Shown here in pieces: positions 1 through 9,253 of a stretch of 64,000 nt of DNA. The stretch is taken from NCBI GenBank assembly GCA_016707585.1, contig JADJHL010000003.1, positions 62,001-126,000 on the forward strand, in the 5' to 3' direction. Source of the DNA: Ignavibacteriales bacterium. GTDB lineage: Bacteria > Bacteroidota > Ignavibacteria > Ignavibacteriales > Ignavibacteriaceae. Position 1 is the stretch's first letter, and each line of letters starts with the position of its first letter. A model generated the notes under the pieces. It searched no databases. It saw only the letters and a program-made list of their open reading frames with translations, and had not been told where the DNA came from. Both the position numbers and the translations under genes were made by a program.

Positions 1-309
1 ACATTCATTTTTGTTAGTATCGGTTTTTAGACAATTTGTAATTTGGAAATCTGGTTCAACTGACCGGATCAAATCTATTAATGAAATTTCTAATGGATTT
101 TTCTTAAGTGTGTATCCACCTTTAACTCCTTGAAATGACACTGTTATATCGTTTCTAGTTAAACTTTGTAAAACCTTTGCTACCAGTTCAAAAGAAATTT
201 GGTGTTGATCTGCTATTTCTTTTGCAGTTACTGCAGTTCCATGGTTTTTAATCGCCATATATCTTGCAGCCATTAAAGCGTATTCTGATTTTTTTGATAG
301 TTTAAGCAT
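1..309 (-). CDS. Rrf2-family transcriptional regulator, IscR-like (partial)
   Basis: Only the first 103 residues are present; the gene runs off the left edge. Read on the minus strand from ATG at 309, the protein begins MLKLSKKSEYALMAARYMA, the usual opening of Rrf2 winged-helix regulators, and continues with the helix-turn-helix (TAKEIADQHQISFELVAKVLQ) and the wing (GGYTLKKNP). Cysteines occur at about residues 93 and 103, where IscR/NsrR-type members carry iron-sulfur ligands; a third, if present, lies outside the window. A Bacteroidota-type promoter and a perfect palindrome sit directly upstream, so it is probably transcribed on its own, separately from the nuo genes, and may regulate itself. 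Family assignment is firm; Fe-S sensing is inference. Confidence 0.88.
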   Translation of the reverse strand, partial: MLKLSKKSEYALMAARYMAIKNHGTAVTAKEIADQHQISFELVAKVLQSLTRNDITVSFQGVKGGYTLKKNPLEISLIDLIRSVEPDFQITNCLKTDTNKNEC

Positions 310-314
310 AAATA

Positions 315-329
315 AGACTAAATTAGTCT
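315..329. promoter_or_regulatory. Palindromic operator candidate, IscR type-1-like
   Basis: AGACTAA-A-TTAGTCT is a perfect 7-bp inverted repeat with a 1-nt centre, ending five bases before the start codon of the Rrf2 gene. Extended to the right it reads GACTAAATTAGTCTGGTAT, which fits the right half of the E. coli IscR type-1 consensus (GACTRWWWYAGTCRRSTAT) at all but one position; the left flank fits poorly. It lies at or just after the predicted transcription start, a good place for autorepression. Confidence 0.6.
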
Positions 330-333
330 GGTA

Positions 334-365
334 TAAACTTAAAAGAATAAGCTTAAAAATCCAAA
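334..365 (-). promoter_or_regulatory. Predicted promoter of the Rrf2 gene
   Basis: On the minus strand TTTG (362-365) is followed after 20 nt by TAAGTTTA (334-341), one mismatch from the Bacteroidota -33 TTTG / -7 TAnnTTTG pattern. It lies between the nuoN stop and the palindrome. Confidence 0.45.
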
Positions 366-374
366 CCAGTGTGA

Positions 375-1883
375 TTAAAATCCTAAGATCTGAACTGATG
401 CTTTTGCAAAGTTTACAAGAGGACCAAAATAAACTCCAAGTATTAAGACTGGTGCAATTAATAAAAACAGCACTACATAGTTTAATACAGAAAGTTTTAA
501 TTCAGTTTTAATATCCGTTTTAACCAAGAACATAGCTCTTAAAACACGAATATAGTAGTAGAGTGAAACTACAGTATTTAACAAAGCTATAATTGCAACA
601 GTAATCATATTTGCATCAACTAAAGCGATAAATAAATATAGTTTACCAATAAATCCAGCAGTAGGTGGTAAGCCTGTTAATGAAACTAGAAAAATACCAA
701 GTGCGGTACCAAGTAATGGTAAAGAGTAACCAATACCTTTATAATCATCAATTTCTTCCGAGTTAATTTTGTTAGCAATTAACATTACAACATAAAAAGC
801 ACCAAGATTCATAAACATATAAATAAAGAAGTAAACAAGTACTGCCAAAATTCCTTGATTAGAAAGTACTGCAACGCCAAGCATTAAATATCCGGCATGC
901 GCAATACTTGAATAAGCAAGCATTCTTTTAATATTATCCTGCCAGAGTGCAGCAAAGTTACCATAAGTCATGGTAATGATAGAGAAGAGTATCAAAAGCG
1001 TTTGCCAATCAATAAATTGTATTAACTGCCAATAACCCGATCCATTTATTGAGGTTGCAAAAGTTACTTTTAAAAATCTAATTAGAACTGCAAATCCTGC
1101 AGCTTTACTTGCAACTGATAAGAAAGCTGTAATAGAAATTGGTGCGCCTTCGTAAACGTCCGGAGTCCAGAAATGAAAGGGAACAATAGAAATCTTAAAT
1201 CCAATTCCTGCAAAAATCATTATTATAGAAATTAAAAATGTTAACTGATTTCCATCTGGTGAATTAATTAAAGTATTAATTTCAGAAAGATTTGTACTTC
1301 CGGTTATTCCATAAAGAACAGACATACCAAACAACATAATTCCAGATGAAGCTGAACCGTATATTAAATATTTTAATTGAGCTTCGCTGTTTCTTATAGA
1401 TGTTTTTACAAATCCAGCAAGTACGTATGAAGATAATGATAGTAATTCAAGTGATAGATATATAAGAATTAAATCATTGGCAGAAACCATAAAGAACATT
1501 CCTATAACCATTCCGAATATTAAAGCATAATACTCGCCATGTCTATCACTGCAAGAGTGAACTTCACTTGATGAAATTGAAAAGAGAACAATAAAAGTAG
1601 TAGTAATTAAAATTAAAACTTTAAAGAATAAAGAAAATCCATCCAATGAAAGAAATGAAAGTGTTTCACTAACGGAGAAAGCTGTAGTTGATATACCAAA
1701 CTGACTTACCAATAAAATAAATGTTATGACCAATCCAGCAATTGAAATGTAGGGAAGTATTATTTTGTTTTTGTTAAAGATTAAATCAAAAACAACAATA
1801 GCAACAAGAGTAAGCGACAAAGCTATTTCTGGTAAAACTGAATTAAGACTATTTAATAAATTTGGTACAATCAATTTATTCAC
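375..1883 (-). CDS. nuoN: NADH-quinone oxidoreductase subunit N
   Basis: Membrane proton-pumping subunit of respiratory complex I, homologous to Mrp antiporters. The 502-residue protein is almost entirely transmembrane helices and carries the family core with the conserved lysine (KISIVPFHFWTPDVYEGAP, about residues 229-247) and the quinone/Mrp segment WQDNIKRMLAYSSIAHAGY (about 312-330). The start is GTG. It is the last gene of the nuo operon, 11 nt after nuoM. Length is normal for NuoN. No terminator is obvious before the next minus-strand gene. Confidence 0.95.
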   Translation of the reverse strand: MNKLIVPNLLNSLNSVLPEIALSLTLVAIVVFDLIFNKNKIILPYISIAGLVITFILLVSQFGISTTAFSVSETLSFLSLDGFSLFFKVLILITTTFIVLFSISSSEVHSCSDRHGEYYALIFGMVIGMFFMVSANDLILIYLSLELLSLSSYVLAGFVKTSIRNSEAQLKYLIYGSASSGIMLFGMSVLYGITGSTNLSEINTLINSPDGNQLTFLISIIMIFAGIGFKISIVPFHFWTPDVYEGAPISITAFLSVASKAAGFAVLIRFLKVTFATSINGSGYWQLIQFIDWQTLLILFSIITMTYGNFAALWQDNIKRMLAYSSIAHAGYLMLGVAVLSNQGILAVLVYFFIYMFMNLGAFYVVMLIANKINSEEIDDYKGIGYSLPLLGTALGIFLVSLTGLPPTAGFIGKLYLFIALVDANMITVAIIALLNTVVSLYYYIRVLRAMFLVKTDIKTELKLSVLNYVVLFLLIAPVLILGVYFGPLVNFAKASVQILGF

Positions 1884-1894
1884 TTATCAAAAAA

Positions 1895-3499
1895 TTATAA
1901 TGTATTTATAGAACTATAAAAAACCTGAGCATCAGCAATAAACTTAACCATTGCATTTACAGATGCATTCATTAAGTTTAACATTGGTGATGGATTGACA
2001 CCAAGATATATTACAATTATTGTTAGCGGAACTAACATTGCATATTCACGACCGGTTAGATCAGTTAAATCTTTCCATTTTTCATTTAAAGATCCAAGGT
2101 AAACTCTTTGCATTGTCCATAACATATAAGCTGCACCTAATAAAATTCCAAGTGTTGAAACAACAGCTAATATTCTTGTTGTTCCTGAACCAAATCCACC
2201 AAGGAACACTAATGCTTCAGAGATGAATCCGCTTAAACCAGGTAAACCTATTGCAGCAAAGAATGCGATTGTAACAAATCCAGTATAGATTGGCATCTGT
2301 TTTCCTAATCCACCAAATGCTTCTAAATCTCTTGTGTGCGCACGATCGTAAATAACTCCAACTATAAGGAAGAGCATAGCAGTGATTGTACCGTGATTAA
2401 ACATTTGAAGTATTGCACCAGAAATTCCCATTGTATTTAATGCTGACATTCCGAGCATTACAAAACCCATATGTGAAACTGATGAGTATGCAATCAACTT
2501 CTTAAAATCTTTTTGAGCCATTGCTGCGAGAGCACCATAAATGATATTTATCATTCCAAATAATGCGATCCACCATGCCAGTTGATATGTGATTTCCGGG
2601 AAGATAGGATAAGCAATTCTTAATATTCCATAAGTTCCCATTTTAAGTAGAACTCCAGCAAGAATAACACTTATTGCAGTTGGTGCTTCTACGTGTGCAT
2701 CCGGTAACCAGGTATGGAAAGGGAACATAGGAATTTTTATTGCAAAGCCAACAAACAAAGCGATGTATGCAACCAATCTTAAGTTATTTGGATTTAGAGG
2801 AGAAAGAATTCCTGTTTCTGTGTAGTTAGCTGTATTCATCAATTCTAATAAATTAAATGTAAACACTCTTGTTCCATCTGCAAGTGTTTCCATAGAACTG
2901 AAATATAATCCAATCATAACAAGAAGTATGAAAATACTACCAAACAAAGTGTAAAGGAAGAACTTGATTGCTGCGTATTCTCTTCTTGGTCCACCCCAAA
3001 TACCGATTAAGAAATACATTGGAAGTAACATCAGTTCCCAGAAAATATAGAATAAGAAGAAATCAAGAGCAACAAAAGTTCCCATCATTCCTGTATCGAG
3101 TAAAAGGAACATCAAAAAATATCCTTTTACAGATTTATCGATATTCCAGGAAGATAAAGTTGCAATAAAAGTAACGATTGCAGTAAGTAAAACTAGTGGT
3201 GTACTTAATCCATCAACGCCGAGGAAATAATCAATTTTAATTTTACCAATTCCTGCAAAGTCAGAAATACTAATCCAATTAAAAAATTCCTTAAATTGGA
3301 ATGAGTTTGCATCGTTAATTCCACCAGCAGAATAGTTATAACCCATAACTAATATGATAGAAAAAACTATTTGCAAACCTGTTACAATGAGAGTTGTAAT
3401 TCTAATTGCTTGCACTTCCTTCTTAGGAAGAAAAAGTACGATTAACATTCCAAGAACTGGAAGGAATGTTAAAAATGAAAGTATTGGAAAATTGTTCAT
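1895..3499 (-). CDS. nuoM: NADH-quinone oxidoreductase subunit M
   Basis: Antiporter-like proton-translocating subunit of complex I in the cytoplasmic membrane. The 534-residue protein has about 14 predicted helices and the signature FYIFWELMLLPMYFLIGIWG, whose conserved Glu lies in helix 5, followed by the lysine-bearing segment FAIKIPMFPFHTWLPDAHVE. The start is ATG. It lies between nuoL and nuoN in the canonical order, with 31 nt separating it from nuoL. Size is standard. Confidence 0.96.
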   Translation of the reverse strand: MNNFPILSFLTFLPVLGMLIVLFLPKKEVQAIRITTLIVTGLQIVFSIILVMGYNYSAGGINDANSFQFKEFFNWISISDFAGIGKIKIDYFLGVDGLSTPLVLLTAIVTFIATLSSWNIDKSVKGYFLMFLLLDTGMMGTFVALDFFLFYIFWELMLLPMYFLIGIWGGPRREYAAIKFFLYTLFGSIFILLVMIGLYFSSMETLADGTRVFTFNLLELMNTANYTETGILSPLNPNNLRLVAYIALFVGFAIKIPMFPFHTWLPDAHVEAPTAISVILAGVLLKMGTYGILRIAYPIFPEITYQLAWWIALFGMINIIYGALAAMAQKDFKKLIAYSSVSHMGFVMLGMSALNTMGISGAILQMFNHGTITAMLFLIVGVIYDRAHTRDLEAFGGLGKQMPIYTGFVTIAFFAAIGLPGLSGFISEALVFLGGFGSGTTRILAVVSTLGILLGAAYMLWTMQRVYLGSLNEKWKDLTDLTGREYAMLVPLTIIVIYLGVNPSPMLNLMNASVNAMVKFIADAQVFYSSINTL

Positions 3500-3530
3500 T
3501 GCTATGTTACCTGTTTTACAAACTTTTTAT

Positions 3531-5618
3531 TTAGAAGAAAAAGAATAAAATAATTATCGAAAATATTACGAGTACAATGTAAGTTTGAACTTTTCCTGTT
3601 TGTATTCTACGGAAAATCAAACCAATAAAACCGCTTAAGTAAGCCATAAAATTTACAAGACCATCAACCACGTATTTATCAAATGCACCAGTAAATGTTG
3701 AAATTGCTCTTGTTACAGTAGCAGAACCGTTTACAATTCCATCCACAATTGTTGCATCAAACCAGTATATGATTTTACTTAATCCTAATAATCCTGCAAC
3801 AAATGTTTTATGATAAAATTCATCAATGTACCATTTGTTAAGTGAGAAATTATAAAGTGGTTTAATTGAAGCAGTTAACTTTTCAACATTAACTTTCTTC
3901 CATTGATAGAATACAAATGCTGTTAGGATTCCTGCAATCGCAACAAATAAAGATAAGAACATTGCAGGATAATGTGCTGAGTGCATTGCTTCAGTGTATT
4001 TTTCAGAGTAAGTAATCTCTCCGTGAGAGGAATTATGCTCAGCAACTTGTTGTGTTTCAGCTACAACTTCTGATTGCATAAAATCAAAACGAGTTGAGTT
4101 TGGTGCATGCAATTCTGGTGTTTCAATCCATTTTGTTAAAAACCATCCTTGATCAGCGCTAATAGGATTTGGAGTGTACCATATAAATATTGATAATCCT
4201 GCGAGTACAACTAACGGCATTGCCATAACAAAAGGTGATTCGTGTGCGTGATCATATTTATGATGATCTCTTGGTTCACCGTGAAATGTAATGATTATCA
4301 ATCTGAACATATAGAATGCAGTTAAAAGAGCAACTAAAAATCCAACTACAGCAAAAATCCAATAACCAGTTAATGAACCGAACGCAAATGCACTTGCAAG
4401 AATTCCGTCTTTACTTAAAAATCCTGATGTAAGTGGGATGCCTGAAATTGCAAGTGAAGAAAGTAAAAATGTTGCATAAGTAAGCGGAAGTTTTTTTCTT
4501 AATCCGCCCATATTTCTAATATCTTGTTCGTGATGCATTGCATGAATAACTGAGCCTGAACCAAGAAACAAACATGCTTTAAAGAATGCGTGCGTAACTA
4601 GATGGAAGAATGCAAACTTGTAAGCACCAACGCCAAGTGCCATAACCATATAACCCAATTGCGAAACAGTTGAATACGCTAAAACTTTTTTAATATCATT
4701 TTGAGTTAATGCAATTGTTGCGGGAATAAATGCAGATAACATTCCAATTACTGCAATAAACATCATTGCATCAGCGGTTAATAATCCAAAAATTCTTACT
4801 GTTAGATAAACACCTGCGGCAACCATTGTTGCAGCGTGAATCAATGCACTAACAGGTGTTGGGCCTTCCATTGCATCCGGCAGCCAAACATGAAGAGGGA
4901 ATTGAGCAGATTTTCCGACTGCACCCATAAAAAGTAAAATACCGGTTAAGGTTAACCAAAATTCAGAATTGAATGGAATTTTACCAGCACTAATTGATTG
5001 GAATATTGTATCGAAAGAAAATGTATTGTATGTAAGAAATAAAATTAATATCCCTGCAAACATTCCAAGATCACCAATTCTGTTTACAAGAAATGCTTTT
5101 TTACCAGCATCTGCAGCAGATTTTTTCTCAAACCAAAATCCAATTAATAGATATGATGATAAACCAACAAGCTCCCAGAAAATGTACATCATCAAAATGT
5201 TATTAGTTAGTACAATTCCGTTCATTGAAAAAGTAAAAATTCCAAGGTAAGCGAAGTAACGATTATATCTTTCATCGCCTTTCATATATGCAACGGAGAA
5301 GTAATGTACTAGCGCACTTATTAAAGCAACAACAAATAACATTAAAACGGTTAGGTTATCAATTAGAAATCCAAGTTTGATTACAATAGTATCAGTTAAT
5401 CTAAACCATTCAATTTCAGATACAATTTTATGATCTATAAAGTAAGATAATTTTCCAAATGCAAGAACGATTGCAGAAATTAAAACGATGGTGAGAATAA
5501 ATACTTCAAACAGATAAATTGATTTTACTTTTTTGCCAAGCAATAAAGTAACAACAAATCCAAATAATGGTAGAAATAAAATTGCGAGTGAAATATTTAT
5601 TAAAACTGATTCTGTCAT
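3531..5618 (-). CDS. nuoL: NADH-quinone oxidoreductase subunit L
   Basis: Largest antiporter-like subunit of complex I. The N-terminal two thirds is the conserved proton channel core (MYIFWELVGLSSYLLIGFWF; QFPLHVWLPDAMEGPTPVSA; NDIKKVLAYSTVSQLGYM). A less conserved charged, His-rich segment near residues 500-560 precedes the C-terminal part, which should contain the long lateral helix and final membrane segment. At 695 residues it is on the long side of the family. nuoK ends 3 nt before its ATG, which suggests translational coupling. Confidence 0.96.
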   Translation of the reverse strand: MTESVLINISLAILFLPLFGFVVTLLLGKKVKSIYLFEVFILTIVLISAIVLAFGKLSYFIDHKIVSEIEWFRLTDTIVIKLGFLIDNLTVLMLFVVALISALVHYFSVAYMKGDERYNRYFAYLGIFTFSMNGIVLTNNILMMYIFWELVGLSSYLLIGFWFEKKSAADAGKKAFLVNRIGDLGMFAGILILFLTYNTFSFDTIFQSISAGKIPFNSEFWLTLTGILLFMGAVGKSAQFPLHVWLPDAMEGPTPVSALIHAATMVAAGVYLTVRIFGLLTADAMMFIAVIGMLSAFIPATIALTQNDIKKVLAYSTVSQLGYMVMALGVGAYKFAFFHLVTHAFFKACLFLGSGSVIHAMHHEQDIRNMGGLRKKLPLTYATFLLSSLAISGIPLTSGFLSKDGILASAFAFGSLTGYWIFAVVGFLVALLTAFYMFRLIIITFHGEPRDHHKYDHAHESPFVMAMPLVVLAGLSIFIWYTPNPISADQGWFLTKWIETPELHAPNSTRFDFMQSEVVAETQQVAEHNSSHGEITYSEKYTEAMHSAHYPAMFLSLFVAIAGILTAFVFYQWKKVNVEKLTASIKPLYNFSLNKWYIDEFYHKTFVAGLLGLSKIIYWFDATIVDGIVNGSATVTRAISTFTGAFDKYVVDGLVNFMAYLSGFIGLIFRRIQTGKVQTYIVLVIFSIIILFFFF

Positions 5619-5620
5619 TA

Positions 5621-5953
5621 CTAATCTTTCAGATTATCAATCTCATCAATGTTTACGGTTGATAAAGTTTTATAAATGTTAAGTACAATAGCGAGAGCAA
5701 TTGCAGCTTCGGCAGCGGCTAACACGATTACAAAAAGCGCAATTAAATGTCCGTGTAATCCAAATAAATTTCCATCTATTCCACGATTACCAAATTGGGA
5801 AAAGGCAATAAAATTTATGTTTGCTGAATTAAGAATCAATTCAACTCCCATCAAAACCATAATTGCATTTTTTCTTGTAACGATGGCATAAATTCCCATC
5901 GAAAATAAAAGTGTGCTAACAACTAAAAAGTGATTTAGTCCAACTTCCATCAT
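5621..5953 (-). CDS. nuoK: NADH-quinone oxidoreductase subunit K
   Basis: Small three-helix membrane subunit of complex I (110 residues; MnhC/MrpC relative). The conserved glutamates of the second and third helices are visible in GVELILNSANINF and AAAEAAIALAIVL. Two adjacent ATG codons begin the gene, and the first overlaps the nuoJ stop codon. Length and position between nuoJ and nuoL are canonical. Confidence 0.95.
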   Translation of the reverse strand: MMEVGLNHFLVVSTLLFSMGIYAIVTRKNAIMVLMGVELILNSANINFIAFSQFGNRGIDGNLFGLHGHLIALFVIVLAAAEAAIALAIVLNIYKTLSTVNIDEIDNLKD

Positions 5954-6444
5954 GCTTCTCTTCTCGCAATCGATGCTGCACCAATAAGTGCAATCAATAA
6001 AATAATTCCAAGTAACTCAAAAACTAGTGCGTATTCTTGTAATAAAATTGTTCCAAGTGCTGCTGTAGTTGCTTGTGGTGCAGATGCAGGAACTGATCTC
6101 CATGAAGTATTTATAAGTGCTGCAAGTAATGAACCTGTTAGTAATCCAACACCAATTACTGCAGGATAAATATTAATTGTTCCTGTTTTAATTTCTACAT
6201 TGGTAATCTTATTTGTTAACATCACACCAAAGAGTAAAAGAATTAATATTCCACCAACGTAAACTATCAACTGTACAATGGCAACAAAATCAGCACCGAG
6301 TAAAACATAAATTCCCGCAACACCAAAGAATGTAAAAAGCAGGAAGAATGCAGAGTACACAATGTTTCTGTTTGTAACTACAAAAAATGCAGAGATAACA
6401 GTAAGTGCGGCAAACAAATAAAATACAATATCGTAAACGTTCAC
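5950..6444 (-). CDS. nuoJ: NADH-quinone oxidoreductase subunit J
   Basis: Five-helix membrane subunit of complex I, 164 residues. The signature VAIVQLIVYVGGILILLLFG contains the pi-bulge helix, which is conserved in the family. It starts 2 nt after nuoI ends and its stop overlaps the nuoK start. The C-terminus (GAASIARREA) is short, as is common. Confidence 0.95.
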   Translation of the reverse strand: MNVYDIVFYLFAALTVISAFFVVTNRNIVYSAFFLLFTFFGVAGIYVLLGADFVAIVQLIVYVGGILILLLFGVMLTNKITNVEIKTGTINIYPAVIGVGLLTGSLLAALINTSWRSVPASAPQATTAALGTILLQEYALVFELLGIILLIALIGAASIARREA

Positions 6445-6445
6445 T

Positions 6446-7012
6446 TTATTTTTCCTCTGGCTGATCTTTTTTAATTTCAGGTTTTGGTTCGGAAGCTGCT
6501 TTTAATTTTTCAGCTTCTTTTTCCGCATTAAACTTTGCAAGATTATCTCTTTTTTCCTGTCGTTCTTCTTTAGTTAAAGTAACAAAATCATAAACAAGAT
6601 TTTCACGCTTGTATTCTGTAAACTCATAAACATCAGTCATATAAATACATTCTGTTGGGCAGGGAAATACACAAAGCTGGCAGTAACAGCATTTTGCAAA
6701 ATCAATTGTAAAATTTGTTACCCAAAGAGCTTTCTTCTTTCCGTTGGATGTTTTTCCAATATCTTCTCCTGGTAAAGCTTTTGTCGTCTCTATATCTATA
6801 CAACTTACAGGGCAAGCTCTTGAGCATTGATCACAGCCTATGCAATCATCCATATTTACATATAGTCTGTTACGTTCTCTTTCAGGAAGCTGTGGTTTAA
6901 CTTCAGGATATTGAATAGTAACTGATGGAACGAACATATGCTTAAAAGTAATCTTCATTCCAATAAAAATTGTAGATAAGGCTGTAAATATATTTCCGAA
7001 ATATTCTTTCAT
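6446..7012 (-). CDS. nuoI: NADH-quinone oxidoreductase subunit I
   Basis: Peripheral-arm ferredoxin-like subunit holding clusters N6a and N6b, which pass electrons toward NuoB. Two CxxCxxCxxxCP motifs are present: CIGCDQCSRACPVSC (about residues 57-71) and CCYCQLCVFPCPTEC (about 108-122). The 188-residue protein ends in a long charged tail rich in Lys and Glu (after about residue 145). This is common in the Bacteroidota and has no assigned function. Ten nt separate it from nuoH. Confidence 0.95.
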   Translation of the reverse strand: MKEYFGNIFTALSTIFIGMKITFKHMFVPSVTIQYPEVKPQLPERERNRLYVNMDDCIGCDQCSRACPVSCIDIETTKALPGEDIGKTSNGKKKALWVTNFTIDFAKCCYCQLCVFPCPTECIYMTDVYEFTEYKRENLVYDFVTLTKEERQEKRDNLAKFNAEKEAEKLKAASEPKPEIKKDQPEEK

Positions 7013-7021
7013 ATCAAACTT

Positions 7022-8107
7022 TTATAAAAGCGTAATCAATCCGATAATTATAAGATTAACAAATGCAATTGGAATTAAATATTTCCAACTTGTTGTCATT
7101 AACTGGTCAACGCGTAATCGTGGCAAAGTCCATCTTAACCACATCTGAACAAAAACGAAAAATACACCTTTAATAGTGAACCAGGAAAATTGTTCAATTG
7201 GTATCATCCATTTAGCACCAATCAAATCACCTAAATAACCAATTGGTGATTGATATCCTCCTAAGAAAAGTGCAACAACGATTGCAGATACAGCAAACAT
7301 ATTTGCATATTCAGCTAAGAAAAACATTGCGAATTTCATTCCTGAATACTCTGTGTGATATCCGGAAACAAGTTCTGATTCTGCTTCAGGAATATCAAAC
7401 GGAGTTCTGTTTACTTCTGCAAGTGTGCTTATATAAATGATTAGAAATCCAATAAACATAGAAGGAATTAATAAAAATTTTGATAACTCCGCACCTGGTC
7501 CACCAAAAATATACCAGTTCCAAACATATCCGGTTTGTAGTTCGCTTAATGTATGAAGGTTCATAGTTCCACTTATCATAACTAAACTTAAAACTACAAG
7601 TATAGTTGGAATTTCATAACTAATAATTTGCGCAACTGATCTCATCGAACCGAGTAATGAATATTTATTATTTGAAGCCCAGCCAGCCATTAAAATTCCA
7701 GCTACAACTAAACCCGTAACAGCAATAATAAAAAATATTCCAAGATCAACTTCAGTTCCGATAAAAATACTGGTGAATGGAATCGCAGCAAATGCGGCGT
7801 AACTTCCTGCAAATGTTAAAACCGGTGCAATGTTAAATAAAAGTTTATCGTTATCCTTTGCAACAATATCTTCTTTCTGGATAAGTTTCAGAATATCAGC
7901 AATAGTTTGTTTCCAACCATGCCAGCCTGTGCGCATTGGTCCAAGTCTATCTTGCATATGTGCCGAAACTTTTCTTTCAAGATAAACTGCAAATAATGCA
8001 AAAGGTAGAATGAAGAGAAATAGAGGAATCAAACTCATCACAAATCCGGAGATTATTCCTGAAATTGTTGTGTTGCCAAATAAATCAACAAAAAAATCGT
8101 ACATCAT
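7022..8107 (-). CDS. nuoH: NADH-quinone oxidoreductase subunit H
   Basis: Membrane subunit that helps form the quinone entry channel. Eight to nine helices are predicted in 361 residues. The conserved loops are visible: YLERKVSAHMQDRLGPMRTG near the N-terminus and LAEVNRTPFDIPEAESELV followed by SGYHTEYSGMKFA, carrying the acidic residues of the quinone cavity. The ATG start overlaps the nuoD stop by 4 nt. Confidence 0.96.
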   Translation of the reverse strand: MMYDFFVDLFGNTTISGIISGFVMSLIPLFLFILPFALFAVYLERKVSAHMQDRLGPMRTGWHGWKQTIADILKLIQKEDIVAKDNDKLLFNIAPVLTFAGSYAAFAAIPFTSIFIGTEVDLGIFFIIAVTGLVVAGILMAGWASNNKYSLLGSMRSVAQIISYEIPTILVVLSLVMISGTMNLHTLSELQTGYVWNWYIFGGPGAELSKFLLIPSMFIGFLIIYISTLAEVNRTPFDIPEAESELVSGYHTEYSGMKFAMFFLAEYANMFAVSAIVVALFLGGYQSPIGYLGDLIGAKWMIPIEQFSWFTIKGVFFVFVQMWLRWTLPRLRVDQLMTTSWKYLIPIAFVNLIIIGLITLL

Positions 8108-9252
8108 CTGTCAATCTCTCCTAAAACTATATCGATGCTTCCAAGAATAGTTACAACATCAGCAACCATATAACCTTTACACAATTCGTTTAGAATTTGC
8201 ATACTTACAAACGATGGTGCTCTAACTTTTACACGATAAGGACTTGTTGAACCATCACTTATAATAAAGTATCCTAAATCTCCACGCGGATTTTCAACTC
8301 TGGCGTAAACTGTACCAACAGCAGGTTTAATTCTTTTAGGAATCGCTGATTGAACATCCCCTTCAGGTAATTGATCCAAGGCTTGTTCAACTATTCTACA
8401 GCTTTCTTCCATTTCTAGCACACGAACGTAATATCTGTCCCAGCTATCGCCAACAGATCCATAAGTTCCTTCACCAACTGGAATATTAAAATCAAATTTA
8501 TGGTAAACTGAATATGGATCATCTTTTCTTAAATCCCATTTAAAACCTGAGCCACGTAAGTTAGGACCAGATACACCATAATTTATTGCTGTATCAATTG
8601 GCAGGATTCCAACATTTGCAGTTCTATCGATAAATATTCTGTTGTGACTAAGAAGATCATTAATCTCTTTAAGATTTGGTCTGAACTCTTTAATAAATTC
8701 ACGAGTTTTTCTAATAAAGTCTGGATGCAAATCGTGTGAAAGTCCGCCAACCCAGATATAATTATATAATAATCTAGCTCCGCAAGTAATTTCAAATAGA
8801 TTTAGAATTTTTTCACGATCTATAAAGCAAAATAAAAAGGGAGTAAACGCTCCAATGTCAGCACCATATGTTCCAAGAGCGACAAGATGAGATGAAATTC
8901 TTTGCAACTCAGCCATTATTACTCTTATATATTCCACTCTTTCAGGAACTTGAATTCCAAGAAGTTTTTCCATAGCCACAGCATAGCCAAATTCATTGCC
9001 CATTGGTGCAAGGTAATCCATACGATCTGTATATGGAACTATTTGGGGATAAGTCATTGCTTCACAATGCTTTTCGAAACATCTGTGCAAGTAACCTATA
9101 TGCGGTGTAACTTTATTTATTATTTCACCTTCCAAGGCAAGCTCAAGTCTTAGCACTCCGTGAGTTGACGGATGCTGAGGACCCATATTTAAAACCATTT
9201 CTTCTGTCTTTAAATTTGAGCTTTTAGTATTTAGTATTGAGTCTTGAGACAT
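8104..9252 (-). CDS. nuoD: NADH-quinone oxidoreductase subunit D
   Basis: 49-kDa-type subunit forming the quinone-binding site with NuoB. GPQHPSTHGVLRLEL near the N-terminus contains the conserved quinone-site His; the C-terminal DPVFGEVDR-type end reads GSIDIVLGEIDR. I place the start at ATG 9252, overlapping the stop of the preceding gene by one base (TGATG). A TTG one codon upstream is also possible, and an internal ATG at 9198 (MVLNMGPQ) would give a more usual N-terminus. The first 18 or so codons lie in the heptamer array that flanks the inserted four-helix-bundle gene, so the N-terminal extension appears to be element-derived. Confidence 0.93.
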   Translation of the reverse strand: MSQDSILNTKSSNLKTEEMVLNMGPQHPSTHGVLRLELALEGEIINKVTPHIGYLHRCFEKHCEAMTYPQIVPYTDRMDYLAPMGNEFGYAVAMEKLLGIQVPERVEYIRVIMAELQRISSHLVALGTYGADIGAFTPFLFCFIDREKILNLFEITCGARLLYNYIWVGGLSHDLHPDFIRKTREFIKEFRPNLKEINDLLSHNRIFIDRTANVGILPIDTAINYGVSGPNLRGSGFKWDLRKDDPYSVYHKFDFNIPVGEGTYGSVGDSWDRYYVRVLEMEESCRIVEQALDQLPEGDVQSAIPKRIKPAVGTVYARVENPRGDLGYFIISDGSTSPYRVKVRAPSFVSMQILNELCKGYMVADVVTILGSIDIVLGEIDR

Positions 9253-9253
9253 C
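9214..9253. repeat. Heptamer array, nuoD-side arm
   Basis: The plus strand reads as successive 7-mers TAGTATT, TAGTATT, GAGTCTT, GAGACAT preceded by GAGCTTT. It is the inverted partner of the array at 9619-9655 and encodes the first codons of nuoD on the minus strand. Confidence 0.6.
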
